Part shown: in pieces, positions 53,216 through 61,801 of the stretch
Layout: every line of letters starts with the position of its first letter
Numbering within the stretch: the stretch's first letter is position 1
From: Cryobacterium aureum
GTDB taxonomy: Bacteria > Actinomycetota > Actinomycetes > Actinomycetales > Microbacteriaceae
Reading direction: 5' to 3'
NCBI RefSeq assembly: GCF_002954245.1
Contig: NZ_PPTG01000040.1
Location: 363-64,362, forward strand
Length of the DNA stretch: 64,000 nt
The notes under the pieces: generated by a model
Told to the model about the DNA's origin: nothing
The model's input: the letters and a program-made list of their open reading frames with translations, nothing else
Database searches by the model: none
Program-made: the position numbers and the translations under genes

Positions 53216-56200
53216 TCAATTGGCCCGCTTCACGATCAGGTCATCGAACGTTGCGGTGACGGGTGTCACGGTGGCGGTCGACCCCAGGTAGAAGGCCAGG
53301 CCGACGGCACCGGATGTCTGCATCGTTGCGGTCGAATCCGTCACCGTGGCCTGCCACGCTGACGGTTCCGGCGTACCTAAGGCCCAGACCTTGGCCCGAA
53401 TCGTCGTCGGGGCCGAGCCGGCGACCTGAACGCGCAGTTGCAGCGCGCTGCCGGTCGTGTAGGTGAGGCCGGAGACGTTCTGGGCTTTCAGGGTCGTGGC
53501 GCCGTGCATGAGCTGCAGCTGCACCACTCCGGTCGACAGGTTCTTGATGCGCATCCGGTAGTCGTCCGTACCGACACGGCGGCCAATCAGTGAGGTGTAG
53601 GCACCGGAACCGGTCGCATCCTGCTGGAGGGTCGTCGTGACGAGCATATCGGTGTCGAGCAGGGACACGCCGGAGAGATAGGCGTTGACGGTGGCACCGG
53701 CTGACGCCTTGAGGCGGCCGACACCACCACTGACCGAGTAGTTGGATGCCGTCCCGGTCGTGGTCCAGGCCCCACCGGTATCGGCGGTGCCCAGGCCGGT
53801 CGCCACGGTGCGGGAGAACGCATCGGCGGCCATCGGTGTGATCGGATCGACGGCCGGAATCACAACTGTCTGCACGGTTTGCGCGGTGGCGGAGGCGTTG
53901 TCGGTCACTGTGAGCGTCACGCCGTAGCTACCTTCGAACGCATAGGTGTGTGTGGCGGTCACGCCGGTGCCGGTGCTCCCGTCGCCGAAGTCCCAGCTGT
54001 AGTCGGTGATGGTGCCGTCGCTGTCGGCGGAGGCGGAGGCATCCGTCGCGATGGTAAGCGGCGTGGCCTGGTAGCTGAAAGCTGCCGTCGGCGCGACGTT
54101 GCCCGCCGGGTCGGAGGCCTGGACCGTACGCGTTGTGACCGTACTAGCTCCCGAGTTGTCGGTGACCGTGAGGGTGACCGGGTAGCTGCCGGCTGCCGCG
54201 TAGTTGTGTGTTGCGGTGGCACCGGTCGCGGTGCTGTCATCGCCGAAGTTCCAGGCATAACTCGTGATGGTACCGTCGGAATCGGTGGATCCGGTGGCGT
54301 CAACGCTCAGGTCACGATTGGCGATCGCACTGCTGAACGAGGCGGTCGGCGCCACGTTGGCCTGGGGCCCGGATCGGCCGACCGAATTGTGCCGGGCGAT
54401 GGCGCTGGGGCTGAGAGCCGTGTTGTAGACGGCTACCTCATCGATGTCGGCGGCAATGTAATCACTCGCCGGTCGGCTGGTCCACCCGCTGAGATTGTCG
54501 CCTCCGATGCGCCAGTAGCCCTGGATCGGCGCCGCCGACGTCGTGTCGGTGCGCTGGGCGGCGAGCGCGCCGTCGACGTAGAGGGACATGCCGGTGGCGC
54601 CGACCGAGGCGACGATGTGGTGCCATTGGCCATCGTTGTACGACGCGGTCGTGTTCACGGTGCGGAGGATTCCGGGCTTCACGCCGAACCAGAGGCGGCC
54701 GGCATTGTCCATGTAGACCTGACGGTCGTAGGCCGTGGACGCACCGCTCGCCGCACTTCCCAGCCCGATGATCTTTCCACCTTGTGTCGTGGTGGTCTTC
54801 ACCCAAGCTTCGACGGTGAAGGCGCCCCGCGGGGTTTCAAAGGCCGATGAGGCGGCGGTTCCGGCGGACGTGCCGCTGAATCGCGAGGCCGTTCCCGAAT
54901 CGGCGGCGAGCGCGCCCGCGACGTTTCGAGTGACACCGGTTCCGGTCGTTTCGTTGGACCCGGCAGCCCAGTCATAGGCGGTCACGCCGGTTGGCTCGCC
55001 GAGCGGCCAGTACGAGGACGGCGAGTCGCTCTGGATGGTTTTGGCATAGGCGTTGTACTCGCCGGAACCGGAGACAGTCACGCTGGTCGGGTTGCCCGTT
55101 TTCACATTGCCGAAGGAATCCTGCACGCGCACGCGGTAGGCGTAGGTCTGCCCCGGTGTCAGCCCGGTGTCGGTGAAGCCCATGGCCGGCCGAGACCAGT
55201 CGGTGGACAGCCCGGTCACCGTGCCGACGGAAACCCCGTCCCGCAGCACCTCGTAGCTGAGCCGTTCATTGTCGCGGTCGAAGGCCGCTTTCCAACCGAT
55301 GCGGGCGGTGCCGGCCGAGAGGGAGTCCACGGTGGGCACGAAAGAGGCTGCGGCGAAGGCCGCGTTAGCCACCCGCGGGCCTTCCTTGTTGGGGGCGATC
55401 GCCGTGCTGGCGAAACGAACCAGTCCCTGCTGGCCCTTGTTGTTGACGTTGGTGAACTCACCGCCGTAGAGCAAGTACTGCCCATTGCCGGTGATGGTCC
55501 ACGGTCCCTGGCCCTGGCCGGTGAAGGTGCCGGAGTTGATCTCCGGGTAGAAGGTCAGGATGCTCGGGCTCGGCTTGCCGGTGAAGCTGACATAGCTTCC
55601 GACGGCATTGGGCGTGAGAGTGCCGGTCGCTGCCATGGAGAACGTGAGGGTACGGTGGTAGGAGCGCGGTGTGGTCTCGACCGGGCCACCCATGTTGCCG
55701 CAGTAGTGCGTGTGAGCGGTGGTGTACACGACGTTGCCGAGCGGTACAGCTGAGTAGGTGTCGCCGTGGCAGTCTTCCATCCAGATGAGGGATCCGTCGC
55801 TCCAGTTAGCTCGGAAGGTGCCCTCGAAGTTTGCCCCGCTTCCGAAGTCGTAGCCGGTTCCGAAGGCGCCATCGGCCGATGAGGTGAGGCTGGTGATGGC
55901 ACCGTTGACGCCGCCGTTGCGAATGAGAGTGTTCACGGCCCAGGGCAGGGACGCACCGGTTACGGCATCCGTCGCGGCCATTCCATAGCCGGGGGCAGCG
56001 CTGCCGTTATAGGAGGTGAACGAGCCGCCGATGAGCACCTTGGTGCCGTCCGGTGAGATTGTCATGGCATGGACCGACCCGCCGACCGGGTTTCCGGTCC
56101 AGCTACGTACTGCACCGTTTGAGGTGGCAAACGCGGCGATCTGATTGCGGGCGACCCCGCTGGCCGAGGTGAACACTCCCCCGGCATAAACGGTGTCACC

Positions 56201-56794
56201 GAAGGTCGCGAGGCTTTTCACCGAGGCGTTGACCGTTGGAGCCCAGGATGAGACGAGGGAGCCGCTGGCCGTGTCGAACGCGGCCAGGCGGTAGCGCGTT
56301 ACGCCGCCGACAGCCGTGAAGAATCCGCCGGCATAGAGTCGGGTGCCATCAGCGGATGCCACGAGAGAGCGAACGGCTCCGTTCAGGTTCGGGTTGAAGC
56401 TCGCGACCAGCACGCCGGTCGTGAGGTTGTAGGCGAGCAAATTGTTGCGTACAACTTCGTTCACACCGGCTGCCGACCCGGCCGGCCGTGCCTTGGTGAA
56501 TTCGCCTCCGGCGTAGACGGTGTTGCCCACAATCACCTGGGACCAGACGACGCCGTTGATCTGAGTCGTGGGCAGGGCGTCGGCGGCCACGGTGAGCGGC
56601 GTACCGGCATCCACTGGGCTGGTGTCGGCCTGCGCCATGAGGGGTGCCGTCAAGACGCCCGCGAGTATGGACGCGATGGTCAGGAGGCTGAGCCAGCCGG
56701 CACGCAGCGACCCGATCGCACGCGACGGACTCGCGTCTTTGGAGGGGGCAGTGCGCGGGTTGACGTGCAGGCGAGACGCGGAGAGAAGTCGCAC
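53216..56794 (-). CDS. Large secreted beta-propeller protein with FN3, LamG and PKD domains
   Basis: This 1192-residue exported protein has a signal region to ~55. The propeller (~60-480) repeats phrases such as VYAGGEFTKARPAG, LYAGGFFTAVGG and VLIGGSFTSYNG. An FN3-like domain follows (~490-590). A LamG domain (~600-790) has FTVEAWVKTTTTQGGKIIGL. Two PKD domains (~810-985) contain YAWNFGDDS and YSWDFGDGS. The C-terminal ~200 residues look like a carbohydrate-binding sandwich. There is no sortase motif. It is paralogous over its first ~580 residues to the protein at 59032. It is probably a surface adhesin or polysaccharide binder. Confidence 0.88.
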   Translation of the reverse strand: MRLLSASRLHVNPRTAPSKDASPSRAIGSLRAGWLSLLTIASILAGVLTAPLMAQADTSPVDAGTPLTVAADALPTTQINGVVWSQVIVGNTVYAGGEFTKARPAGSAAGVNEVVRNNLLAYNLTTGVLVASFNPNLNGAVRSLVASADGTRLYAGGFFTAVGGVTRYRLAAFDTASGSLVSSWAPTVNASVKSLATFGDTVYAGGVFTSASGVARNQIAAFATSNGAVRSWTGNPVGGSVHAMTISPDGTKVLIGGSFTSYNGSAAPGYGMAATDAVTGASLPWAVNTLIRNGGVNGAITSLTSSADGAFGTGYDFGSGANFEGTFRANWSDGSLIWMEDCHGDTYSAVPLGNVVYTTAHTHYCGNMGGPVETTPRSYHRTLTFSMAATGTLTPNAVGSYVSFTGKPSPSILTFYPEINSGTFTGQGQGPWTITGNGQYLLYGGEFTNVNNKGQQGLVRFASTAIAPNKEGPRVANAAFAAASFVPTVDSLSAGTARIGWKAAFDRDNERLSYEVLRDGVSVGTVTGLSTDWSRPAMGFTDTGLTPGQTYAYRVRVQDSFGNVKTGNPTSVTVSGSGEYNAYAKTIQSDSPSSYWPLGEPTGVTAYDWAAGSNETTGTGVTRNVAGALAADSGTASRFSGTSAGTAASSAFETPRGAFTVEAWVKTTTTQGGKIIGLGSAASGASTAYDRQVYMDNAGRLWFGVKPGILRTVNTTASYNDGQWHHIVASVGATGMSLYVDGALAAQRTDTTSAAPIQGYWRIGGDNLSGWTSRPASDYIAADIDEVAVYNTALSPSAIARHNSVGRSGPQANVAPTASFSSAIANRDLSVDATGSTDSDGTITSYAWNFGDDSTATGATATHNYAAAGSYPVTLTVTDNSGASTVTTRTVQASDPAGNVAPTAAFSYQATPLTIATDASASADSDGTITDYSWDFGDGSTGTGVTATHTYAFEGSYGVTLTVTDNASATAQTVQTVVIPAVDPITPMAADAFSRTVATGLGTADTGGAWTTTGTASNYSVSGGVGRLKASAGATVNAYLSGVSLLDTDMLVTTTLQQDATGSGAYTSLIGRRVGTDDYRMRIKNLSTGVVQLQLMHGATTLKAQNVSGLTYTTGSALQLRVQVAGSAPTTIRAKVWALGTPEPSAWQATVTDSTATMQTSGAVGLAFYLGSTATVTPVTATFDDLIVKRAN

Positions 56795-56852
56795 GAAGAT
56801 TCCTTACTCGAAACGAGGCGCAGGGGCTTCGGGTAGCCACCGCATTCCTCGG

Positions 56853-56858
56853 AGTATA
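56853..56858 (-). promoter_or_regulatory. Candidate -10 box of the large propeller gene
   Basis: On the minus strand TATACT lies 59 bases upstream of the ATG, within CTATACTCCGAGGAATGCGG. The paralogous gene at 59032 has GTATACTTCCTGAATTGCGG at a matching place, so the promoters look related. No good -35 is seen. Confidence 0.4.
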
Positions 56859-56939
56859 GTGAGAATCTTTCATGGATTGCTGCCCCCTATCCGGGGCACA
56901 CCCGCGGGGCCGCCCAGCGCGGCCCCGCGCGGGAGCAGA

Positions 56940-57656
56940 TCAGCGCGGGGCGGCGCCCTCGAACAGCACGATCGGCACGCCGACGGAGTAGTCAACGGCG
57001 ATGCGTACCTGGTCGCGCTGGTCGCTGGGCACGGCGAAAACGAAAATCCCCTGCTGGGTCGCCCCCGGAGCGACAGACTCCGGGAACGGAGCCCCGCCTG
57101 ACGCCGTCAATTCGGTGGCGGGACTCTGCTCGGCACCGAAAAACAGGTTGACCACCGTTGACGCTAACGACACGGTGTCGGGCGTGTCGTTTCGCACGGT
57201 CACCGTGAAACGCAGGGACGGGCCGCCCACCTCGCCCGGACCGCGCGCGACGCCGTCGACGGCTGAGAGTGCACCGACGCTGAAGACCACGCCGGGGACA
57301 GCGGCGGCGGATTCAGTGAGTGGTACCGGTGCCTGCGCGGCCGGCGGAGCGGGTTCTGCAGCGGCGGCCTCGGTCGGCGCTGGGGCGGCGGCGGTCGGAA
57401 TCGGCGTGAATGATGGAGTGGATGACGGAACGGCGGTCGGCGTTGCCGTAGGTCGTGGGCTCGGCGAGGCACTGGCGCTGGCTCCGGCGAGGTTTGGGGC
57501 GGTTCCGTTCGACGCGGCGACCCCGGCGACGACGAGTACGACGATGAGAACGGCCAGCGCAGCGGATGCGACGATCCACCAGACGCGTCGCCGTTTGGTC
57601 GATTCGTCGCCCGCGGTGGGGCCGGCGCTGTTATCGACGGGCTGGTGCACTGACAT
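56940..57656 (-). CDS. Membrane-anchored DUF4352-like protein
   Basis: This 238-residue protein has a hydrophilic start, KRRR, then one membrane helix (VWWIVASAALAVLIVVLVVA, ~26-46). A long Pro/Ala/Thr linker runs to ~125. An extracellular beta-domain follows (VVFSVGALSAVDGVARGPGE, LRFTVTVRNDTPDTVSLAST, QGIFVFAVPSDQRDQVRIAV), typical of the DUF4352/Telomeric-like Ig fold. A GC hairpin (56904-56928) follows the stop. The function is unknown. Confidence 0.75.
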   Translation of the reverse strand: MSVHQPVDNSAGPTAGDESTKRRRVWWIVASAALAVLIVVLVVAGVAASNGTAPNLAGASASASPSPRPTATPTAVPSSTPSFTPIPTAAAPAPTEAAAAEPAPPAAQAPVPLTESAAAVPGVVFSVGALSAVDGVARGPGEVGGPSLRFTVTVRNDTPDTVSLASTVVNLFFGAEQSPATELTASGGAPFPESVAPGATQQGIFVFAVPSDQRDQVRIAVDYSVGVPIVLFEGAAPR

Positions 57657-57868
57657 GGTGAAACTCCAGGTTGCTCGGCTGGTTGCAAGATCGGGTTGGG
57701 TTCTTGGTGCGGCGATAGATATGGTGCAGCCATTAATACACGGGGTGAACCCTCATTCCTAGGGGGCGGGTGAACCCCATCCGGGGGCATCCCCTCACGC
57801 TGTACAGTGTGAAATTCCGGCACCCGATCGGTTTTCCCCCAAAACACACGACCAACGAGGCGACAGAC

Positions 57869-58942
57869 ATGAGAATTGCCATTTTGCACGGCAGCAATGA
57901 TGCCTACGGCGCCTCCAAGGTGCTCTGCCAGGAGGTGGAATGCCTAGTGAGCCTCGGTCACGAAGTCCTGGTCATCGTTCCGCACTCCGGTCCGTTGGCG
58001 AGCGAACTGGCACCGTTCGGCGCTGCGGTGTCGGTCGTCGTCGACCCATCGTTGGTGGTGCTGCGTCGCAGCAAATTGACCGATCTGCTGCACCCGCTAA
58101 TCCTGCGCCACGACGTGGCCCGCGCGGACGTCGTCGTTCTGTGGACCCTGGCCCTGAGCGCCTATATTCCCGTACTGCGGCTGCGACGCCGCCGATTCTA
58201 CGTCTCGGTGCACGAGTTGCTCCTGGGTCGAGTTGGCGGACTGCTCGTGCGAACGCTGTTAGCAGCGGGCAGCTTTCCGGTGTGCGCCTGCAGCGAGGCG
58301 ACCGCGGCCTGGTTGCACGACCACGGCGTCGGCCGGGATCGAGTAACGGTCACGTCTCCGGTGTTCAGTGCCATCGACGATGTACCGGCCCGTACCGTGC
58401 ATGATCCGCTGACCGTGGCGGTCGTCGGGCGGGTCAACGGGCACAAGGGGCATCTGGAAGTAGCCCGGGCATTTCAGTCCCCGGAATTGTCCGGCGCGGG
58501 GTGGCGACTTCTTCTCTTCGGCGCACCGTACCCCGGGCAGGACGACGCACTACAGGCCGTGCTAGGGCTGGTGCATCGTGACCCCCGGATCGAATACCGC
58601 GGCGAAGCTGCCTCGGTATCGGCCATTGCCGAGGAGATCGATGCCGTGGCCTGCTTCCCGTCGACACCGGAGCCGTTCGGGTTGGTGCCGATCGAAGCCT
58701 GGCGGGTCGGCGTGCGTTCGGTCGGCTTCGCGGACGGCGGCGCTGGCGAAGTACTTCCGGTCGTGGGCGGCCTCGGGGTACCGCGCACCGATTTTCCCGA
58801 CCGCGACATCGCCTCCGCGCTCGTCGGCCTGGCGGCGATGGTGCACGCACGGGTTGCTCTGCCGCAGCCGGCTCGAGTCAACCCGCTGTTTTCTCAGGAC
58901 CGCCGCCGCGCCCTCATCACCGGCGTCCTCGCGCGCAGTTAG
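57869..58942 (+). CDS. GT4-family glycosyltransferase
   Basis: This 357-residue protein starts at ATG 57869 after ACGAGG; open frame upstream is ignored because it lacks a ribosome site. RIAILHGSNDAYGASKVLCQ shows the N-terminal glycosyltransferase loop. Then come LTVAVVGRVNGHKGHLEVAR, LLLFGAPYPGQDDALQAVL and VACFPSTPEPFGLVPIEAWR, the EPFGLxxIE donor motif. It is flanked by divergent and convergent genes, so it is likely monocistronic. Confidence 0.9.
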   Translation: MRIAILHGSNDAYGASKVLCQEVECLVSLGHEVLVIVPHSGPLASELAPFGAAVSVVVDPSLVVLRRSKLTDLLHPLILRHDVARADVVVLWTLALSAYIPVLRLRRRRFYVSVHELLLGRVGGLLVRTLLAAGSFPVCACSEATAAWLHDHGVGRDRVTVTSPVFSAIDDVPARTVHDPLTVAVVGRVNGHKGHLEVARAFQSPELSGAGWRLLLFGAPYPGQDDALQAVLGLVHRDPRIEYRGEAASVSAIAEEIDAVACFPSTPEPFGLVPIEAWRVGVRSVGFADGGAGEVLPVVGGLGVPRTDFPDRDIASALVGLAAMVHARVALPQPARVNPLFSQDRRRALITGVLARS

Positions 58943-58970
58943 CGGACGACGGCCCCCACCCCGAGCACGA

Positions 58971-59007
58971 CTGAGGGGGCCACTCGGCTGTCGAGCGGCC
59001 CCCTCAG
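58971..59007. terminator. Bidirectional terminator between convergent genes
   Basis: An 11-bp stem, CTGAGGGGGCC/GGCCCCCTCAG, with a 15-base loop sits between the glycosyltransferase stop and the second propeller gene stop. There are no long U-tracts on either side. Confidence 0.65.
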
Positions 59008-59031
59008 GATGGTGCACTTCGAGCGCATTAG

Positions 59032-60906
59032 CTAGGCTGCGGGAACCTCGGGGATCGGCGCTGGTGCGTCTTCCGGGAGGGGCTTGATTCCCGGAACCGG
59101 ATTCACCTCTGGGGCCGGCTGAACCTCTGGCACGGCCGGGACTGGCTGAACCTCTGGCACGGGCACGATCTCCGGCACCGGAGCGGCGTCCGGTGTCACG
59201 GTTGCGTCGGGTGCAACCGTCGGCGCTTCCGGTGCGATGGTCTGGTCGGGAGCGGTCTTGTTCGCCGCACCGGTGGCCTTGATGCTGGCCGACGATCCGG
59301 TGACAGCATTGCCGAAGGGGTCAGTGGCTTTCAGCTGGTAGGTGTACGTCGTCCCACCAGATCGGCCGGTGTCGGTCCAGCTGAGGGTGGGCCGAATCCA
59401 GTCCGCTGACTGCCCGGTTTGCGTGTGCACCACGACACCGTTTCGCAGCACCTGGTAGCTAAGCTGCGCGTTGTCCCGGTCGTAGTTGGATTTCCAGGTG
59501 ACCTTGACCGCGTTCGCACTGGGAGTGCTGAGCGTGGGCTGAAAGCCGGTACCCGTGGCCTTTGGACCCTCCTTGTTCGGTGCGATCGACGACACCGCGA
59601 AGCGCACGAGGCCCTGTTGGCGCTTGTTGTTCACGATGGTGAACTCGCCACCATAAAGAACGTACTGGGAGTTGGCCGCGAGGTTCCACGGCCCCTGGCT
59701 CTGCCCGGTGAAGGTGCCGGTGTTGATATCGGGAAAGAACGCCAGCAGGGTGGGGGACGGCCGACCTTCGAAGTTGAAGTAGCTGCTTCCTGTGCTGTTG
59801 CGTCCGATCGTGCCGGTGGCAGCCTTGGTGAAGGTCAGTGTGCGGTGATAGCTGCGCGGGTTGGTTTCGGGGGGGCCGCCGATATTGCCGCAGAAGTGCG
59901 CGTGGGCGGTGGTGTAGACGACGTCACCGACCGGTACGGCCGAATACGTGTCACCGTGACAATCTTCGATCCAGACGGTGTTTCCATTGCTCCAGCTGGC
60001 CCGGAAGGTTCCCTCGAACATGGCACCGGAGCCGAAATCGTAGCCGGTACCGTAGACGCCGTCAGCGTCGGAGGTGAGCGAAAGGATGGCCCCGTTGGGG
60101 CCGGCATTCTTGATCAGCTTGCCGATGTTCCAGGCCATGCCGGCGCCGGTGCTCGAGTTCGTAGCGGCCATGCCGTAGCCAGGCGTGGTAGCCCCGTTGT
60201 ACGAGGTGAATGACCCGCCGATGACGACCCGGTCGCCGTTGGGCGAGACCGTCAACGCGTTGACCGAGCCATTGGGGATGGTGCCCTTCCACCCGCCAAC
60301 GGCCCCGGTCGAACCGTTAAACGATGCGGCCCTCTGACGACTTTGGCCGCTGGTCGAGGTGAAGCTTCCCCCGGCGTACACCGTGCTGCCGAAGGCACCG
60401 AGGGCACGAACGGTGCCGTTCGCCGTCGGCTTCCAGTCGGACAGGAGCGCGCCGGTCGCTGTGCTGAAGGCTGCGAGCCTCGTGCGCGAGACGCCGCCAA
60501 CCGTGCTGAAGCCACCACCGACATAGATGCGTGATCCGTCCGGAGATGCAGTGATCGCTCGAACGACACCGTTCAGGCTGGGGTTGAACGATGTCATCAC
60601 TCCGGTCGACAGGTTGTAGGCCATGAGGTTATTGCGGGATACCTCACTCGTTCCTGCGGATGCTCCAGCGGGGCGCGCTTTGGTAAATTCACCGCCGACG
60701 TAGACGGTGTTTCCCACGATCACTTGCGACCACACGACGCCGTTGATTTGGGCTGTGGGCAGGGCATCCGCTGCGACGGTCTTGGGGGTGGAGGCGCTGG
60801 GTGGTGACGTGTCGGCCTGGGCCGCACCCGCCCCGGTGAATATCGCACCGGCGAGTACTGCGGAAGTGACAATGACTGTCGCTGCGGAACGGAAACGCCA
60901 GAACAT
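59032..60906 (-). CDS. Secreted beta-propeller protein, short paralogue
   Basis: This 624-residue protein has a signal peptide to ~31, then the same propeller as the 53216 protein (VVWSQVIVGNTVYVGGEFTK, IYVGGGFSTVGG, VVIGGSFTSYNG, WIEDCHGDTYSAVPVGDVVY). An FN3-like domain follows (~475-565). LamG and PKD domains are absent; instead it ends in a Pro/Val/Glu-rich tail (VPEVQPVPAVPEVQPAPE). The tail may span the cell wall. Confidence 0.88.
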   Translation of the reverse strand: MFWRFRSAATVIVTSAVLAGAIFTGAGAAQADTSPPSASTPKTVAADALPTAQINGVVWSQVIVGNTVYVGGEFTKARPAGASAGTSEVSRNNLMAYNLSTGVMTSFNPSLNGVVRAITASPDGSRIYVGGGFSTVGGVSRTRLAAFSTATGALLSDWKPTANGTVRALGAFGSTVYAGGSFTSTSGQSRQRAASFNGSTGAVGGWKGTIPNGSVNALTVSPNGDRVVIGGSFTSYNGATTPGYGMAATNSSTGAGMAWNIGKLIKNAGPNGAILSLTSDADGVYGTGYDFGSGAMFEGTFRASWSNGNTVWIEDCHGDTYSAVPVGDVVYTTAHAHFCGNIGGPPETNPRSYHRTLTFTKAATGTIGRNSTGSSYFNFEGRPSPTLLAFFPDINTGTFTGQSQGPWNLAANSQYVLYGGEFTIVNNKRQQGLVRFAVSSIAPNKEGPKATGTGFQPTLSTPSANAVKVTWKSNYDRDNAQLSYQVLRNGVVVHTQTGQSADWIRPTLSWTDTGRSGGTTYTYQLKATDPFGNAVTGSSASIKATGAANKTAPDQTIAPEAPTVAPDATVTPDAAPVPEIVPVPEVQPVPAVPEVQPAPEVNPVPGIKPLPEDAPAPIPEVPAA

Positions 60907-60963
60907 AGAGGAGCCTCATCTTCTCGTGGTCGGTGGCCTCCGGACGACCCCCGCAATTCAGGA

Positions 60964-60969
60964 AGTATA
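60964..60969 (-). promoter_or_regulatory. Candidate -10 box of the short propeller gene
   Basis: Minus-strand TATACT lies 58 bases upstream of the ATG at 60906, the same distance as in the long paralogue (59 bases). Confidence 0.4.
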
Positions 60970-60990
60970 CTCAGTTTCCGTTTTCCGTCC

Positions 60991-61020
60991 ACCGACATAT
61001 TAAACACCGACATATTAAAG
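60991..61020. repeat. Tandem 15-bp AT-rich direct repeat
   Basis: ACCGACATATTAAAC is followed directly by ACCGACATATTAAAG, 14 of 15 bases identical, in the divergent region between the propeller gene and the cytidylyltransferase gene. It is strikingly AT-rich for this genome and could be a regulator or nucleoid-protein site upstream of the -10 at 60964. Confidence 0.7.
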
Positions 61021-61177
61021 TTGTCGCCATCGACGAGTGGCACTCACTGCGAACGCGCCACGGTGCACCATAGTCACACCGATGGATAGACGCTAGGATT
61101 CCTCATTACCTCCCTTGATCTCCTCTACCCGAATTCTGCCGCGATCCCGGGCAGTCTGAGAGAAATTTGAGCACGCT

Positions 61178-61696
61178 ATGGCCGCAGAACATTCCCTCCC
61201 CCCCGAGTCGCAAGCCGAATCACCGAAGCCACTGCGCATCGGTTATGCCGCGGGCGGGTTCGACCTGTTTCATGTTGGGCACCTCAATATTCTCAAACAC
61301 GCAAAGAGCCAGTGCGACTACCTGATCGCCGGCGTCGTGTCCGATGAAATGCTGGAGTTGACCAAGGGGATCACCCCGGTGGTCCCGCTGTTTGAGCGCC
61401 TCGAGATTGTGCGGCACATCTCATTCGTCGATGAGGCCGTCGCCGAGGTTGTTGAAGACAAGATGGAGGCGTGGCGCCAGCTACGTTTCGATGTGTTCTT
61501 CAAGGGCGACGACTGGCGCGGCACCCCCCGGGGCACCCACCTGGAGCGTGAGTTCGCCGCTGTCGGCGTTGATGTCGTCTATTTTCCGTACACCGTCAAC
61601 ACCTCGAGCACGATGCTGCGTCGAGCCCTTGACACCCTGACGCGACCGGATACCGGCTCCCGCTGGCAGGCCCAGGCGATCGAAGGCACCTCATAA
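61178..61696 (+). CDS. Cytidylyltransferase (TagD/GlyCTP-like)
   Basis: This 172-residue enzyme carries the cytidylyltransferase signature GGFDLFHVGHLNILKHAK (HxGH) and VSDEMLELTKG. The C-terminal TVNTSSTMLRRAL corresponds to the RTxGISTT position of TagD, although altered. It should make a CDP-alcohol such as CDP-glycerol. Together with the CDP-alcohol transferase at 47684 it supports an alcohol-phosphate substituent on the surface polymer. Confidence 0.88.
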   Translation: MAAEHSLPPESQAESPKPLRIGYAAGGFDLFHVGHLNILKHAKSQCDYLIAGVVSDEMLELTKGITPVVPLFERLEIVRHISFVDEAVAEVVEDKMEAWRQLRFDVFFKGDDWRGTPRGTHLEREFAAVGVDVVYFPYTVNTSSTMLRRALDTLTRPDTGSRWQAQAIEGTS

Positions 61697-61714
61697 AGCC
61701 AGCTGGCTCGCCGA

Positions 61715-61767
61715 ACAGAAGAGGGCGGGTTCCTCGTGCAGCGCACGAGGAACCCGCCCTCTTCTGT
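61715..61767. terminator. Very strong bidirectional terminator
   Basis: A perfect 25-bp inverted repeat with a 3-base loop (ACAGAAGAGGGCGGGTTCCT at its left end) lies between the convergent cytidylyltransferase and beta-helix genes. GTTGATT follows on the plus strand. Confidence 0.85.
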
Positions 61768-61801
61768 GTTGATTAAGCGTGTGGATTACGCGTTGCCGTG
61801 G

